From: Parcubacteria group bacterium
GTDB lineage: Bacteria > Patescibacteriota > Minisyncoccia > Phycocordibacterales > GCA-002724975
Reading direction: 5' to 3'
NCBI GenBank assembly: GCA_002724975.1
Contig: PBQF01000029.1
Coordinates: 1-14,960 of the forward strand
DNA: 14,960 nt
Under the pieces are notes generated by a model. The model searched no databases and had not been told where the DNA came from. It was given only the letters and a program-made list of their open reading frames with translations. This document shows positions 6,868 to 13,692 of this stretch, piece by piece (within the stretch, counting starts at the first letter, position 1; each line of letters opens with the position of its first letter). The translations under genes and the position numbers were made by a program.

Positions 6868-7890
6868 TTAGTAGAGATAAACCCTCTTATTTCTCTTGTG
6901 GGCTTCAAAATTTTTAGCATAATGCGTTCTGCCGTGCCTGTCAGATAGGTAAAATAGGAAATCGCTTTCGGTTGGGCGAAGGGCTGATTCAATTGAATTT
7001 AACCCTGGATTCGAGATAGCGCCTGGGGGAAGCCCTCTATATCTATACGTGTTATAAGGAGATTCAATATCTAGATCCTCCAAAGTAAGCTCAAATGTGT
7101 TTTTGCCAATTATGTATGGAAAAACGGCGTCAACCTGAAGTGCCATGCCAATTTCTATCCTTTTCCAAAGAATGCCAGAAATCATTTCTCTGGTCTTTCG
7201 TGTTCTAGCTTCCTCCTCCAAAAGAGAAGCCATTATTATAATTTCTTCAAGAGAATACCCACTTTCTTCAATCTCTGGAAGAAGAGGTTCTATCTTTTCT
7301 TCAAAGGTTGCCCCCATGGTGAAAATAACCTGTCTTGGGCCAACACTCGGCAGAAATTTATATGTATCTGGGAACAGAAATCCTTCTTTATCTTTAGCCA
7401 ATCTTATAAACTCTTCTTCGTCAAAATCCTCAAAATTCTGTTTTAGAATCTTTCCTATTTCAACGATAGTAACACCTTCTGGGAAAGTAATTCTGGTCGG
7501 GTAAATTCCACGTTCTCCCTTGGAAATCCTTGATAAAACAGAGAAAAGATTAAGTTTTCTACTAAAGAAGTAATCACCGGCAACAAGGTCTTTTTGATTA
7601 CCGCTAATAAAAGCAAAAAATTTAAAAAGGGATGGATATTTTACAATTTTTTCTTCATCTAAAAGAGAGACAATTTCTTCTAGAGACGAACCTTTTTCTA
7701 TACTAATAACTTGGTTAACTGGAAAATCACTAGGTGCTATGAAAAAAATTATATAAACAAAAAATAGTGTAAGAAAGAATCCTAGACCAGATCTAACAAT
7801 TAATTTTTGGTTCTTTCTATAGAACCCTCTCCAATTAAACTCTTTAAAATCAAAATTTAAAAGGTTGTTAAATGACTTGTTTAAATCCAT
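6868..7890 (-). CDS. mltG: Endolytic murein transglycosylase MltG
   Basis: MltG cleaves nascent peptidoglycan strands at the outer face of the cytoplasmic membrane and so limits glycan length. The 340-residue protein has a cytoplasmic N-terminus, one membrane helix (about 34-52), a LysM-like region (about 57-110, IEKGSSLEEIVSLL) and the YceG/MltG catalytic domain. Landmarks are FPEGVTIVEIGKIL (136-149), EGFLFPDTY (169-177), IIMASLLEEEA (218-228) with the probable catalytic Glu225, LQVDAVFPY (251-259), and SPYNTYRYRGLPPGAISNPG (277-296). Length and motifs are normal for the family. It begins 2 nt after the stop of the upstream membrane-protein gene, so the pair is tightly coupled. Confidence 0.95.
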   Translation of the reverse strand: MDLNKSFNNLLNFDFKEFNWRGFYRKNQKLIVRSGLGFFLTLFFVYIIFFIAPSDFPVNQVISIEKGSSLEEIVSLLDEEKIVKYPSLFKFFAFISGNQKDLVAGDYFFSRKLNLFSVLSRISKGERGIYPTRITFPEGVTIVEIGKILKQNFEDFDEEEFIRLAKDKEGFLFPDTYKFLPSVGPRQVIFTMGATFEEKIEPLLPEIEESGYSLEEIIIMASLLEEEARTRKTREMISGILWKRIEIGMALQVDAVFPYIIGKNTFELTLEDLDIESPYNTYRYRGLPPGAISNPGLNSIESALRPTESDFLFYLSDRHGRTHYAKNFEAHKRNKRVYLY

Positions 7891-7892
7891 GA

Positions 7893-9158
7893 TTATAGCG
7901 GAAGATTTGGAGGAGGTTCGACTTTTTTAGCTTCCATCCTAGGCAGTGTCGGTGTTTCAACCACACTTGGAGGAAAATGAAAAATTGTAGCCAATTCTTC
8001 CGTATTTAAAATAAAGTCTCTTATATTATGCCTCGTCTCAAAATGAGCTCGTCTAATATAATGATTAAAAAGCTTTCGTTTCCTTTCGGCCAATCTTGAA
8101 CCAAGAGGATCCATCCACGGCGCGTCAAAATCAGTTGTTTCTTTACTAACAGGTTTGAACCTATTCAAGCCAGAAGTATACTGTTTAAAAGAGCTCATCA
8201 TTCCACTAATAGTGGATACATCAAAATATTCTTCTTCCGCAAGATAAATAACTCTAATAGCGGTATCAAAGCCAGGTTTGGAAATAGCTCTTTCTACTGA
8301 TTCAATAGTTTGTTGCTCACCCTTACTTTGAACAAACATCTTTATTTTTGGATCGTCTTCCTTGTATTCTTCATCCCTTTTCATCATCACATCAACAATT
8401 TCTTTTCCTTCCTCTTCCCAGTTTTTCCTACTCTTGCCTCCAAATGGCTTTTTTATTGTTTTTAGTAGTTCCTCAAGAAAAACTTTTTTCTTATATTTCT
8501 TATGAGCTCTGATTAAGGTTTGCATCCAAACTTGTTCCCCTTTACCAATCGAACCTAAAAATTCAATAGTAGAAGCAATCGGGTCAATCTTAAACTCTTC
8601 CTTCGGGTCGGCCTCAAGACCATAATCAATATATGTCTTAATCGGATACGGGTCGTCTTCATCTAAAGTAAACATAGAACCAAATAATTCTATCTCTTTC
8701 GGGTCATATTTAATTTTCTTTGTATAATCTTCTGCCTCAACAACCTCGACACTAGGATATTGAGCGTATAATTGAGTTTCAACCATTTTAGAAAATTTCT
8801 TCCGTGTCCATATGTAAAATCTGACTTCTCCCTCAATGGAAACAAGTTCTAGTGAAAACCAAGGTCTTGTTCCACCTTTCCAGTATTTCTTGTAAAAATG
8901 ACCTTCCCCACCAGTCTGAAAAAGAGTTTGTAAAAAGAGCTCCATAGCTTTTGGAGATTTTGATATTTCTCGTGGAAGTTTTATTTGGAATACCATAGTT
9001 TCTTCATTTAAAAGAGCGTCTGCCACAACATATCTTTTCCAAGAGCTCCAAAAAATTAAAAAGAGGAAGAGAGGGAGCCAGAGGAAATAAAAATCAAAAA
9101 TAATTCCAAGACCATCTTGAATTATAGAGAAACTGCGCATTAAAAATATTTCAAGCAT
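7893..9158 (-). CDS. Membrane protein resembling the pre-ATPase part of CPR VirB4/HerA-type (DUF87) proteins
   Basis: The 421-residue protein has a membrane helix near its N-terminus (about 18-38), then a soluble region with LPREISKSPKAMELFLQTLF (61-80), GGTRPWFSLELVSIEG (95-110) and ETQLYAQYPSVEVVEAEDYT (127-146). Its end, ELATIFHFPPSVVETPTLPR (388-407) then PPPNLP (415-420), resembles the stretch that normally precedes the ATPase core in type IV-secretion or HerA-like proteins of CPR bacteria. No Walker A or B motif is present, so this gene carries the membrane and accessory part only. The ATPase, if any, must be encoded elsewhere. A role in a pilus or secretion complex is inferred. The ATG at 9158 is 12 nt from a TATAAT; an internal ATG at 9140 is an alternative start. 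Confidence 0.6.
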   Translation of the reverse strand: MLEIFLMRSFSIIQDGLGIIFDFYFLWLPLFLFLIFWSSWKRYVVADALLNEETMVFQIKLPREISKSPKAMELFLQTLFQTGGEGHFYKKYWKGGTRPWFSLELVSIEGEVRFYIWTRKKFSKMVETQLYAQYPSVEVVEAEDYTKKIKYDPKEIELFGSMFTLDEDDPYPIKTYIDYGLEADPKEEFKIDPIASTIEFLGSIGKGEQVWMQTLIRAHKKYKKKVFLEELLKTIKKPFGGKSRKNWEEEGKEIVDVMMKRDEEYKEDDPKIKMFVQSKGEQQTIESVERAISKPGFDTAIRVIYLAEEEYFDVSTISGMMSSFKQYTSGLNRFKPVSKETTDFDAPWMDPLGSRLAERKRKLFNHYIRRAHFETRHNIRDFILNTEELATIFHFPPSVVETPTLPRMEAKKVEPPPNLPL

Positions 9159-9170
9159 AATAACTCTTAA

Positions 9171-9199
9171 ATTATACCTATATAAAGAGATTTTTTAAA
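9171..9199 (-). promoter_or_regulatory. Candidate promoter just after the terminator, for the 9158-to-left gene series
   Basis: A perfect TATAAT (9176-9171) is spaced 17 nt from TTTAAA (9199-9194; four of six bases match TTGACA). It directly follows the terminator at 9197-9228, the expected place for a new transcription unit. Only 12 nt separate the -10 box from the ATG, so the transcript would be nearly leaderless unless translation begins at the internal ATG (9140). Confidence 0.5.
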
Positions 9200-9228
9200 A
9201 CCAAAATCCGCTCTTTCGAGCGGGTTTT
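9197..9228 (-). terminator. Rho-independent terminator after the sigma4/HARE regulator gene
   Basis: On the minus strand AAAACCCGCTC and GAGCGGATTTT pair across a GAAA tetraloop, an 11-bp stem with one G-U pair and a GC-rich core (9203-9213 with 9218-9228). The stem ends in TTTT and is followed by GGTTTT. It starts 6 nt after the stop codon at 9235-9237. This is the clearest terminator in the window and marks a unit boundary. Confidence 0.85.
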
Positions 9229-9234
9229 AGTTTT

Positions 9235-10263
9235 TTAGATTAGACTATATCTTCCTCTATTATCTCTTTTGAAAGCTTTTGTATTTTGAAGATTGACCAC
9301 AACGGTATTCGGCTTAACATATCTTTCCTTTAAAACAAGATCCACAATTTCGTCTTTATTTAAAGAACCATGTTTTTTCAAAATATCCATGATGACATCT
9401 TTAACTACTCCAGTTGAATAACCCCATTCTCGAAGAGCATAAAGGCCTCTTCCAACTAAAACAAATCTTTTGTCTTTAATTAGTTCGTTGTGGCATGTTG
9501 CAATATGGGCTTCCTTGCCGAACATCTTTTTTATCTTTCTAGCTACTTCGGAGAAATGAAGAGGCGAACCATGTGCCCTTATAACAAGATAGGCATAATC
9601 CCTCATACCCTTCAAGGAAATGTTCGGAGAAGACGACAGACCCCATTCTCCCAGCGGATTCTTGTCAATTTTTTTTGAAATAGAAAGCCATCTTTTTATA
9701 ATTTCTTCCTTCTTATATTTATCTGAAACATCCTTAATGTAACCAAAAAAACTATTAATGATATCTGCTTCTGAAACTAAATCCTGATTGGATAAATTTT
9801 TATAAATCTTCCTAATTGAATCATGAACTTTATCAGAAAGAACATTGTCTACATACCATCTGTGTTTGAATTCGTAATCTTCTCTTTTCTTTTTAAAAGG
9901 ATCTCCTAAGACAAGAAGGAAATTAATATGATTCTGGGTTTCAGTATTATTTGTTACATAAGAAAGAAAGTCGTCTTCAGAAACGACACCCCCTAAAAAA
10001 TCAATTAAATCTTTCAGTTCTACAAAAATCTCATCGTGTTCTCCATACAAATCAGACTTGGCAATAGTATTAAGGGCATGATTTTCAATTTGTCTAACAC
10101 GCTCTCTAGTAATCCCATAAATACCACCAATAGCTTCTAAGGTAAGTTTTTCCTTATTTTTACCCAAACCGAAACGGCCCTCAAGGACATCTCTAGACCT
10201 CTCTGGCAAAATTGAAATAAGTCGTTTTGTTACTTGTTTTGGCTTAAAAGTGATAGTTGTCAT
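9235..10263 (-). CDS. Sigma-70 region 4 / HARE-HTH fusion, DNA-binding transcription regulator
   Basis: Residues 14-68 (LPERSRDVLEGRFGL, then LTLEAIGGIYGITRERVRQI) match the sigma-70 region 4 helix-turn-helix that reads the -35 element. Regions 1-3 are missing, so it cannot melt promoters as a normal sigma factor. Residues 86-200 are helical and may hold a further winged helix (GGVVSEDDFLSYV). Residues 222-281 (AYLVIRAHGSPLHFSEVARK ... GRGLYALREWGY) look like a HARE-HTH domain, as in RNA polymerase delta (RpoE) and ASXL proteins. Residues 285-342 form a second winged helix ending RGRYSL. It probably binds promoter DNA and/or RNA polymerase. It is a monocistronic unit: own promoter, 70-nt leader with a uORF, terminator. 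Domain calls are by motif recognition. Confidence 0.82.
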   Translation of the reverse strand: MTTITFKPKQVTKRLISILPERSRDVLEGRFGLGKNKEKLTLEAIGGIYGITRERVRQIENHALNTIAKSDLYGEHDEIFVELKDLIDFLGGVVSEDDFLSYVTNNTETQNHINFLLVLGDPFKKKREDYEFKHRWYVDNVLSDKVHDSIRKIYKNLSNQDLVSEADIINSFFGYIKDVSDKYKKEEIIKRWLSISKKIDKNPLGEWGLSSSPNISLKGMRDYAYLVIRAHGSPLHFSEVARKIKKMFGKEAHIATCHNELIKDKRFVLVGRGLYALREWGYSTGVVKDVIMDILKKHGSLNKDEIVDLVLKERYVKPNTVVVNLQNTKAFKRDNRGRYSLI

Positions 10264-10265
10264 AA

Positions 10266-10283
10266 CTATTTACAGATTAGCAT
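10266..10283 (-). CDS. Possible five-codon upstream ORF (MLICK) in the leader
   Basis: ATG at 10283 is preceded at short spacing by AAGGA, the best Shine-Dalgarno match I found in the window. The ORF reads MLICK and stops with TAG at 10266-10268, leaving 2 nt before the ATG of the sigma4/HARE gene, which has no Shine-Dalgarno of its own. The arrangement fits reinitiation coupling. An ORF this short may be chance. Confidence 0.35.
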   Translation of the reverse strand: MLICK

Positions 10284-10294
10284 TATTTCCTTAC

Positions 10295-10313
10295 AGAGCT
10301 AATATATGGCTCT
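10295..10313 (-). promoter_or_regulatory. Small stem-loop in the leader of the sigma4/HARE gene
   Basis: AGAGC and GCTCT pair around a 9-nt AT-rich loop, between the predicted transcription start and the uORF Shine-Dalgarno. With only 5 bp it is a weak hairpin; no regulatory role is established. Confidence 0.2.
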
Positions 10314-10341
10314 ATTAAAGGGAAATAAACTAGGTAACTTT

Positions 10342-10370
10342 ATTTTAGCACCAATATTAGGGTCGGTCAA
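10342..10370 (-). promoter_or_regulatory. Promoter of the sigma4/HARE regulator gene
   Basis: TTGACC (10370-10365, five of six bases match TTGACA), a 17-nt spacer and TAAAAT (10347-10342, five of six match TATAAT) form the best sigma-70-type promoter in the window. Predicted start is near 10335, giving a leader of about 70 nt that holds the hairpin and uORF. It lies wholly in the intergenic gap after leuS. A separate TATAAT at 10376-10371 has no good -35. Confidence 0.65.
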
Positions 10371-10396
10371 ATTATAGAATGATACTTAATTGTACC

Positions 10397-12787
10397 CTAA
10401 ATGACTATGTTTATGAGCTTATTCTTTACGTAAATTACTCTCTTTATTTCTTTTCCTTGGACGTGCCCTCTTACCCTCTCCTGTGAAAGAGCAACTTCTT
10501 TTATTTTCTCTTCATTAGACTCTTCGGTCTCAAATTCCCCTCTGACTTTTCCATTGACCTGAATCACAACCAAATGTCTATTTTTTGCTACTTTATTTTT
10601 ATCATAGGCTGGCCAAGGTGTCAAATGTATTGATTCCTTTTCTTTCAGCTTTTCCCAGAGCTCTTCTGTTATATGTGGAGTAAAAGGAGCAAGGAGGAGA
10701 AGCAGGGTCCGAAAAGCTTCTCTGGGAATATCTTCCTCCTTCTCAATTTGATTAAAGTAAATCATCATACTACTAACTGCGGTATTAAATTTCATCTCTT
10801 CAATATCCTCTCCCACTTTTTCCACAGTTTCATGCATCAGGGATTCCAATTCAGAACTCATTCTTATATCTGAAACTTTTTCACTTGCCCTCCATATTTT
10901 TTCTAAAAATCTTCTTGGTCCCACCAGTCCATCATTACTCCAAGCAATTGCCTGATCAAAAGGACCCATAAACATTTCATACACCCTAAAAGTGTCCGCC
11001 CCGAATCTGTCTACAATATCATTAGGATTAATAACGTTACCCCGGGACTTGCTCATCTTTTCATTATCCTCGCCAAGAATGAGCCCGTGTGAAGTTCTTT
11101 TCTTATACGGCTCCGGTGTAATAACAACCCCTATATCAAAGAGAAACTTATACCAAAAACGGGAATAGAGGAGATGAAGTGTTGTATGTTCCATTCCACC
11201 ATTGTACCAATCAACCGGCATCCATTTATCTGCTTTTTCTTTATCAACTAAAACTTTGTTATTTTCAGGATCAAGATATCTCAAGAAATACCAGGAGGAA
11301 CCGGCCCAGTTTGGCATAACATCGGTTTCTCTTTTGGCTTCCTCTCCACATTGGGGACACTTAACATTAACCCAATTCTCCGCCTTGGAAAGAGGGGATT
11401 CACCTGTTTCACTCGGCATAAAGTCTTCAACTTCTGGTAGCTCAACAGGAAGCTCTTCTTCTGGTACTGGTACAGGGCCACATTTGGAACAAAGGATCAT
11501 TGGAATTGGTTCCCCCCAATACCTTTGTCTTGAAAAAACCCAATCACGAAGCCTGTAAGTGACAGTCATCCTGCCTCCAACAGATTTAGTAATTCCCTCT
11601 TGAGATTCTTCAATTGACTGACCATCAAATTCTCCTGAATTAACAAGAACACCTTTTACATTATCCACGTAAGCTTCTTTTGAAATATCGCCGCCGGAAA
11701 TAACTTCTATAATTTCTAAACCAAACTTTTTGGCAAATTCATAGTCTCTTTTATCATGCGCCGGAACCGCCATAATCGCACCAGTTCCATAATGAATCAG
11801 AACATAATCTGCAACAAAAACTGGGATTTCCTTGTTATTTGTAGGATTAATGGCTTTCAAACCTTTTAATTCCACTCCTGTTTTATCTTTACCTTCTGCT
11901 GTTCTTTCTATATCAGTCTTTGTTGCAGCCTCCTTTATATAATTTTTAACCTCATCCAAATTTTCAATTTTATCTTCAAGTTTATGTATGAATTGATGTT
12001 CTGGAGAAAGAACCATGTAAGTAGCCCCATAAAGAGTATCCGGTCTTGTAGTGAAAACATTTATCTTTTCTTCCAAATCCTTAAGAGGGAAGTCAAGTTC
12101 GGCTCCACGACTCTTTCCTATCCAATTTTTCTGTTGAACCTTGACTGGCTCTATGTAATCAAGAGGTTCAAGATCATCTAAAAGTCGTTCGGCATATTTG
12201 GTGATGGCGAGCATCCACTGCTCCTTTTCTTTCTTTTCAATTGTTCCATCACACCTTTCACAAACTCCCCCAACAACTTCTTCGTTAGCTAAACCAATTT
12301 TACAATCCTTACACCAATTAATTGGAATTTTTTTCTTATAGGCCAAATTATTCTCGAAAAGTTTCAGAAAAATCCATTGTGTCCATTTATAGTACTCGGG
12401 GTCAGTTGTCTTTAATTCCCTGCTCCAATCAAAAGAAAAGCCGATTGATTTTAGTTGTTTTCTATAATTTTCAATTGCTTTTTCTGTAGTAATTTTAGGA
12501 TGAACCCCTGTTTTAACTGCATAATTTTCTGCAGGCAAACCAAAGGCATCAAACCCTATGGGATACAGAACCTCAAACCCTTCCCGCCTCCTTTTGCGAG
12601 CAACTATATCCATTGCTGTATAACTTCTGGGATGGCCAACATGAAGACCTTCTCCAGAGGGATAAGGGAATTCGATAAGAGAATAGTACTTGGGCTTAGT
12701 TGAGCTTTCGTCTACTTCATTTTGTTTAGTCTCCTCCCAAGTTTTTTGCCATTTTTGTTCAATCTTTTTGTGGTCGTACTCACGCAT
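10397..12787 (-). CDS. leuS: Leucyl-tRNA synthetase
   Basis: The class Ia synthetase charges tRNA-Leu with leucine. The HIGH motif appears as HVGH (49-52), followed by GFDAFGLPAENYA (78-90). A zinc site is formed by CKDC (159-162) and CERC (176-179). The CP1 editing domain carries TTRPDT (246-251) and MAVPAHDKRDYEFA (339-352), whose Asp345 corresponds to the conserved editing aspartate. A second cysteine pair set, CSKC (433-436) and CPQC (477-480), precedes the catalytic return. KMSKS is at 577-581, directly after GLILGEDNE. The large leucine-specific insertion found before KMSKS in E. coli is absent, as in the Bacillus type, which explains the 796-residue length. The C-terminal end has QVNGKVRGEF (743-752). 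It has its own candidate promoter. Confidence 0.97.
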   Translation of the reverse strand: MREYDHKKIEQKWQKTWEETKQNEVDESSTKPKYYSLIEFPYPSGEGLHVGHPRSYTAMDIVARKRRREGFEVLYPIGFDAFGLPAENYAVKTGVHPKITTEKAIENYRKQLKSIGFSFDWSRELKTTDPEYYKWTQWIFLKLFENNLAYKKKIPINWCKDCKIGLANEEVVGGVCERCDGTIEKKEKEQWMLAITKYAERLLDDLEPLDYIEPVKVQQKNWIGKSRGAELDFPLKDLEEKINVFTTRPDTLYGATYMVLSPEHQFIHKLEDKIENLDEVKNYIKEAATKTDIERTAEGKDKTGVELKGLKAINPTNNKEIPVFVADYVLIHYGTGAIMAVPAHDKRDYEFAKKFGLEIIEVISGGDISKEAYVDNVKGVLVNSGEFDGQSIEESQEGITKSVGGRMTVTYRLRDWVFSRQRYWGEPIPMILCSKCGPVPVPEEELPVELPEVEDFMPSETGESPLSKAENWVNVKCPQCGEEAKRETDVMPNWAGSSWYFLRYLDPENNKVLVDKEKADKWMPVDWYNGGMEHTTLHLLYSRFWYKFLFDIGVVITPEPYKKRTSHGLILGEDNEKMSKSRGNVINPNDIVDRFGADTFRVYEMFMGPFDQAIAWSNDGLVGPRRFLEKIWRASEKVSDIRMSSELESLMHETVEKVGEDIEEMKFNTAVSSMMIYFNQIEKEEDIPREAFRTLLLLLAPFTPHITEELWEKLKEKESIHLTPWPAYDKNKVAKNRHLVVIQVNGKVRGEFETEESNEEKIKEVALSQERVRGHVQGKEIKRVIYVKNKLINIVI

Positions 12788-12809
12788 AATAAATCAACTA
12801 CCATTTCAG

Positions 12810-12815
12810 ATTATA
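12810..12815 (-). promoter_or_regulatory. Extended -10 promoter of leuS
   Basis: The minus strand reads TGGTATAAT, a perfect -10 hexamer with the extended TGN element, 22 nt before the leuS ATG. The -35 region is poor (near GTTAGAC), as is common where an extended -10 is present. Predicted leader is about 16 nt. Confidence 0.5.
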
Positions 12816-12843
12816 CCAGCCACATCAAATTGTCTAACAAAAT

Positions 12844-12873
12844 CCTGCCCTGTGACCAAACAAGACCTGCCCT
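12844..12873 (-). repeat. Two direct AGGGCAGG copies upstream of the leuS promoter
   Basis: The 8-mer AGGGCAGG occurs at 12873-12866 and again at 12851-12844, 22 bp apart, about two helical turns. They lie upstream of the leuS -35 region, where activator sites usually are. GC-rich repeats stand out in this AT-rich gap, but two copies may be chance. Confidence 0.35.
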
Positions 12874-12874
12874 A

Positions 12875-12890
12875 ATGTTCTTAAGGACAT
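12875..12890. repeat. Imperfect 16-bp palindrome upstream of leuS
   Basis: ATGTTCTTAAGGACAT matches its reverse complement at 14 of 16 positions, with a perfect CTTAAG centre. It lies next to the AGGGCAGG repeats in the 159-nt gap between leuS and the upstream membrane-protein gene. It could be an operator, but no family is recognised. Confidence 0.25.
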
Positions 12891-12946
12891 CAGAATAGAT
12901 CTTGAAAGCTCGTGGTATCGGAGTAATCGTATTCTTACACTTTTAA

Positions 12947-13537
12947 TTAGTCTTTCAGTTTCTTAATACCAACCCAGATTAAAGCCAAAAGGGCAACGCC
13001 GAGCATTATAACTCTCAAAATGTCGTCCATATCTGACCAATATCTGATTGAACCAATTATTAGAGAGAGAACACCACCAAGAGAAAGCCCAATGGAAACT
13101 GAAGTAGCACTAATGAATATTCCAGCAACTAATGAAGCGACTCCCAAAATCACCAAAACAACAAAGACATTTTTGTTGTAAACACTTCTTTTATCATCAA
13201 ATTCCTGTCTGCATGTGAAATCGGTATCACAATATCCAGTCGCTTCACCTTCTGTTAATTCAGGACCTCCTGTCATTAATTCAGGACCTCTCATAAGATA
13301 AGGGTCTTTTTCACTCCACTGGCCACCTTCGTCAATACATCCTTCTTCAGTATCTGGTTGAACTCGAACTTGCTCTTCGGTGCAGAAATCAGTGTATTCT
13401 GGAGAATCGTAGACAAGCTTGATAGCAAAACTAAAGAAAAGATTTAAGACAACAATAATCCCCAAAACTAAAATCCACTTTAAAATATTAAAATGTTTTT
13501 CTTTTTTTATCATTTGATTTTTATCTAAATTTTCCAT
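12947..13537 (-). CDS. Four-helix membrane protein with cysteine-containing outer loop, unknown function
   Basis: I do not recognise a named family. The 196-residue protein has a charged cytoplasmic N-terminus (1-18), a first membrane helix (about 19-40), a hydrophilic loop of about 80 residues, and three more helices (about 124-143, 148-165, 174-191), ending in a basic tail. The loop holds four cysteines (C52, C67, C103, C109) that could form two disulfides, which favours an outside location. It also contains a recent in-frame duplication (GPELMTGGPEL, 84-94). The first part of the loop (CTEEQVRVQPDTEEGC) and ATGYCDTDFTC look like a conserved extracytoplasmic motif, but no function follows from it. 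It is flanked by leuS and ychF and separated from both by about 155 nt. Confidence 0.75.
   Translation of the reverse strand: MENLDKNQMIKKEKHFNILKWILVLGIIVVLNLFFSFAIKLVYDSPEYTDFCTEEQVRVQPDTEEGCIDEGGQWSEKDPYLMRGPELMTGGPELTEGEATGYCDTDFTCRQEFDDKRSVYNKNVFVVLVILGVASLVAGIFISATSVSIGLSLGGVLSLIIGSIRYWSDMDDILRVIMLGVALLALIWVGIKKLKD
13255..13296. repeat. Tandem 21-bp duplication inside the membrane-protein gene
   Basis: TTAATTCAGGACCTC occurs at 13255-13269 and 13276-13290, a perfect 15-bp repeat with a 21-bp period. It keeps the frame and yields the GPEL...GPEL repeat in the outer loop of the encoded protein. Confidence 0.85.
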
Positions 13538-13692
13538 ATTTTTAAGTTAAAAATTTGTAATTAAACAAATCATACACTTTAATTTTTGGCTCTACAACAA
13601 ACTTTTTTACTTCCCCACTCCCCTGTTTATACTTGACAGAGTGATATATTCCATGGCGTGATTAGAGGGAGGATTATGAGCTCTGCCCATTT
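13538..13692. other. 155-nt gap between ychF and the four-helix membrane-protein gene
   Basis: No gene, tRNA or clear terminator is seen. On the minus strand a weak promoter for the membrane-protein gene is possible (TTGTAG, 17 nt, TATGAT at 13574-13569). The ychF-proximal part is less AT-rich than the rest, with CCTCCCTC and AGGGGAGTGGGG in antiparallel positions that pair only imperfectly. A small RNA cannot be excluded. Confidence 0.4.

Noticed and set aside
12788..12946. Possible T-box or other riboswitch before leuS
   Set aside because: No T-box sequence (AGGGTGG-type), no terminator hairpin and a predicted leader of only about 16 nt.
13660..13692. CTCATAA on the minus strand, like a methionine tRNA anticodon loop
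   Set aside because: The flanking bases do not form an anticodon stem and no T-arm or acceptor stem can be found around it.
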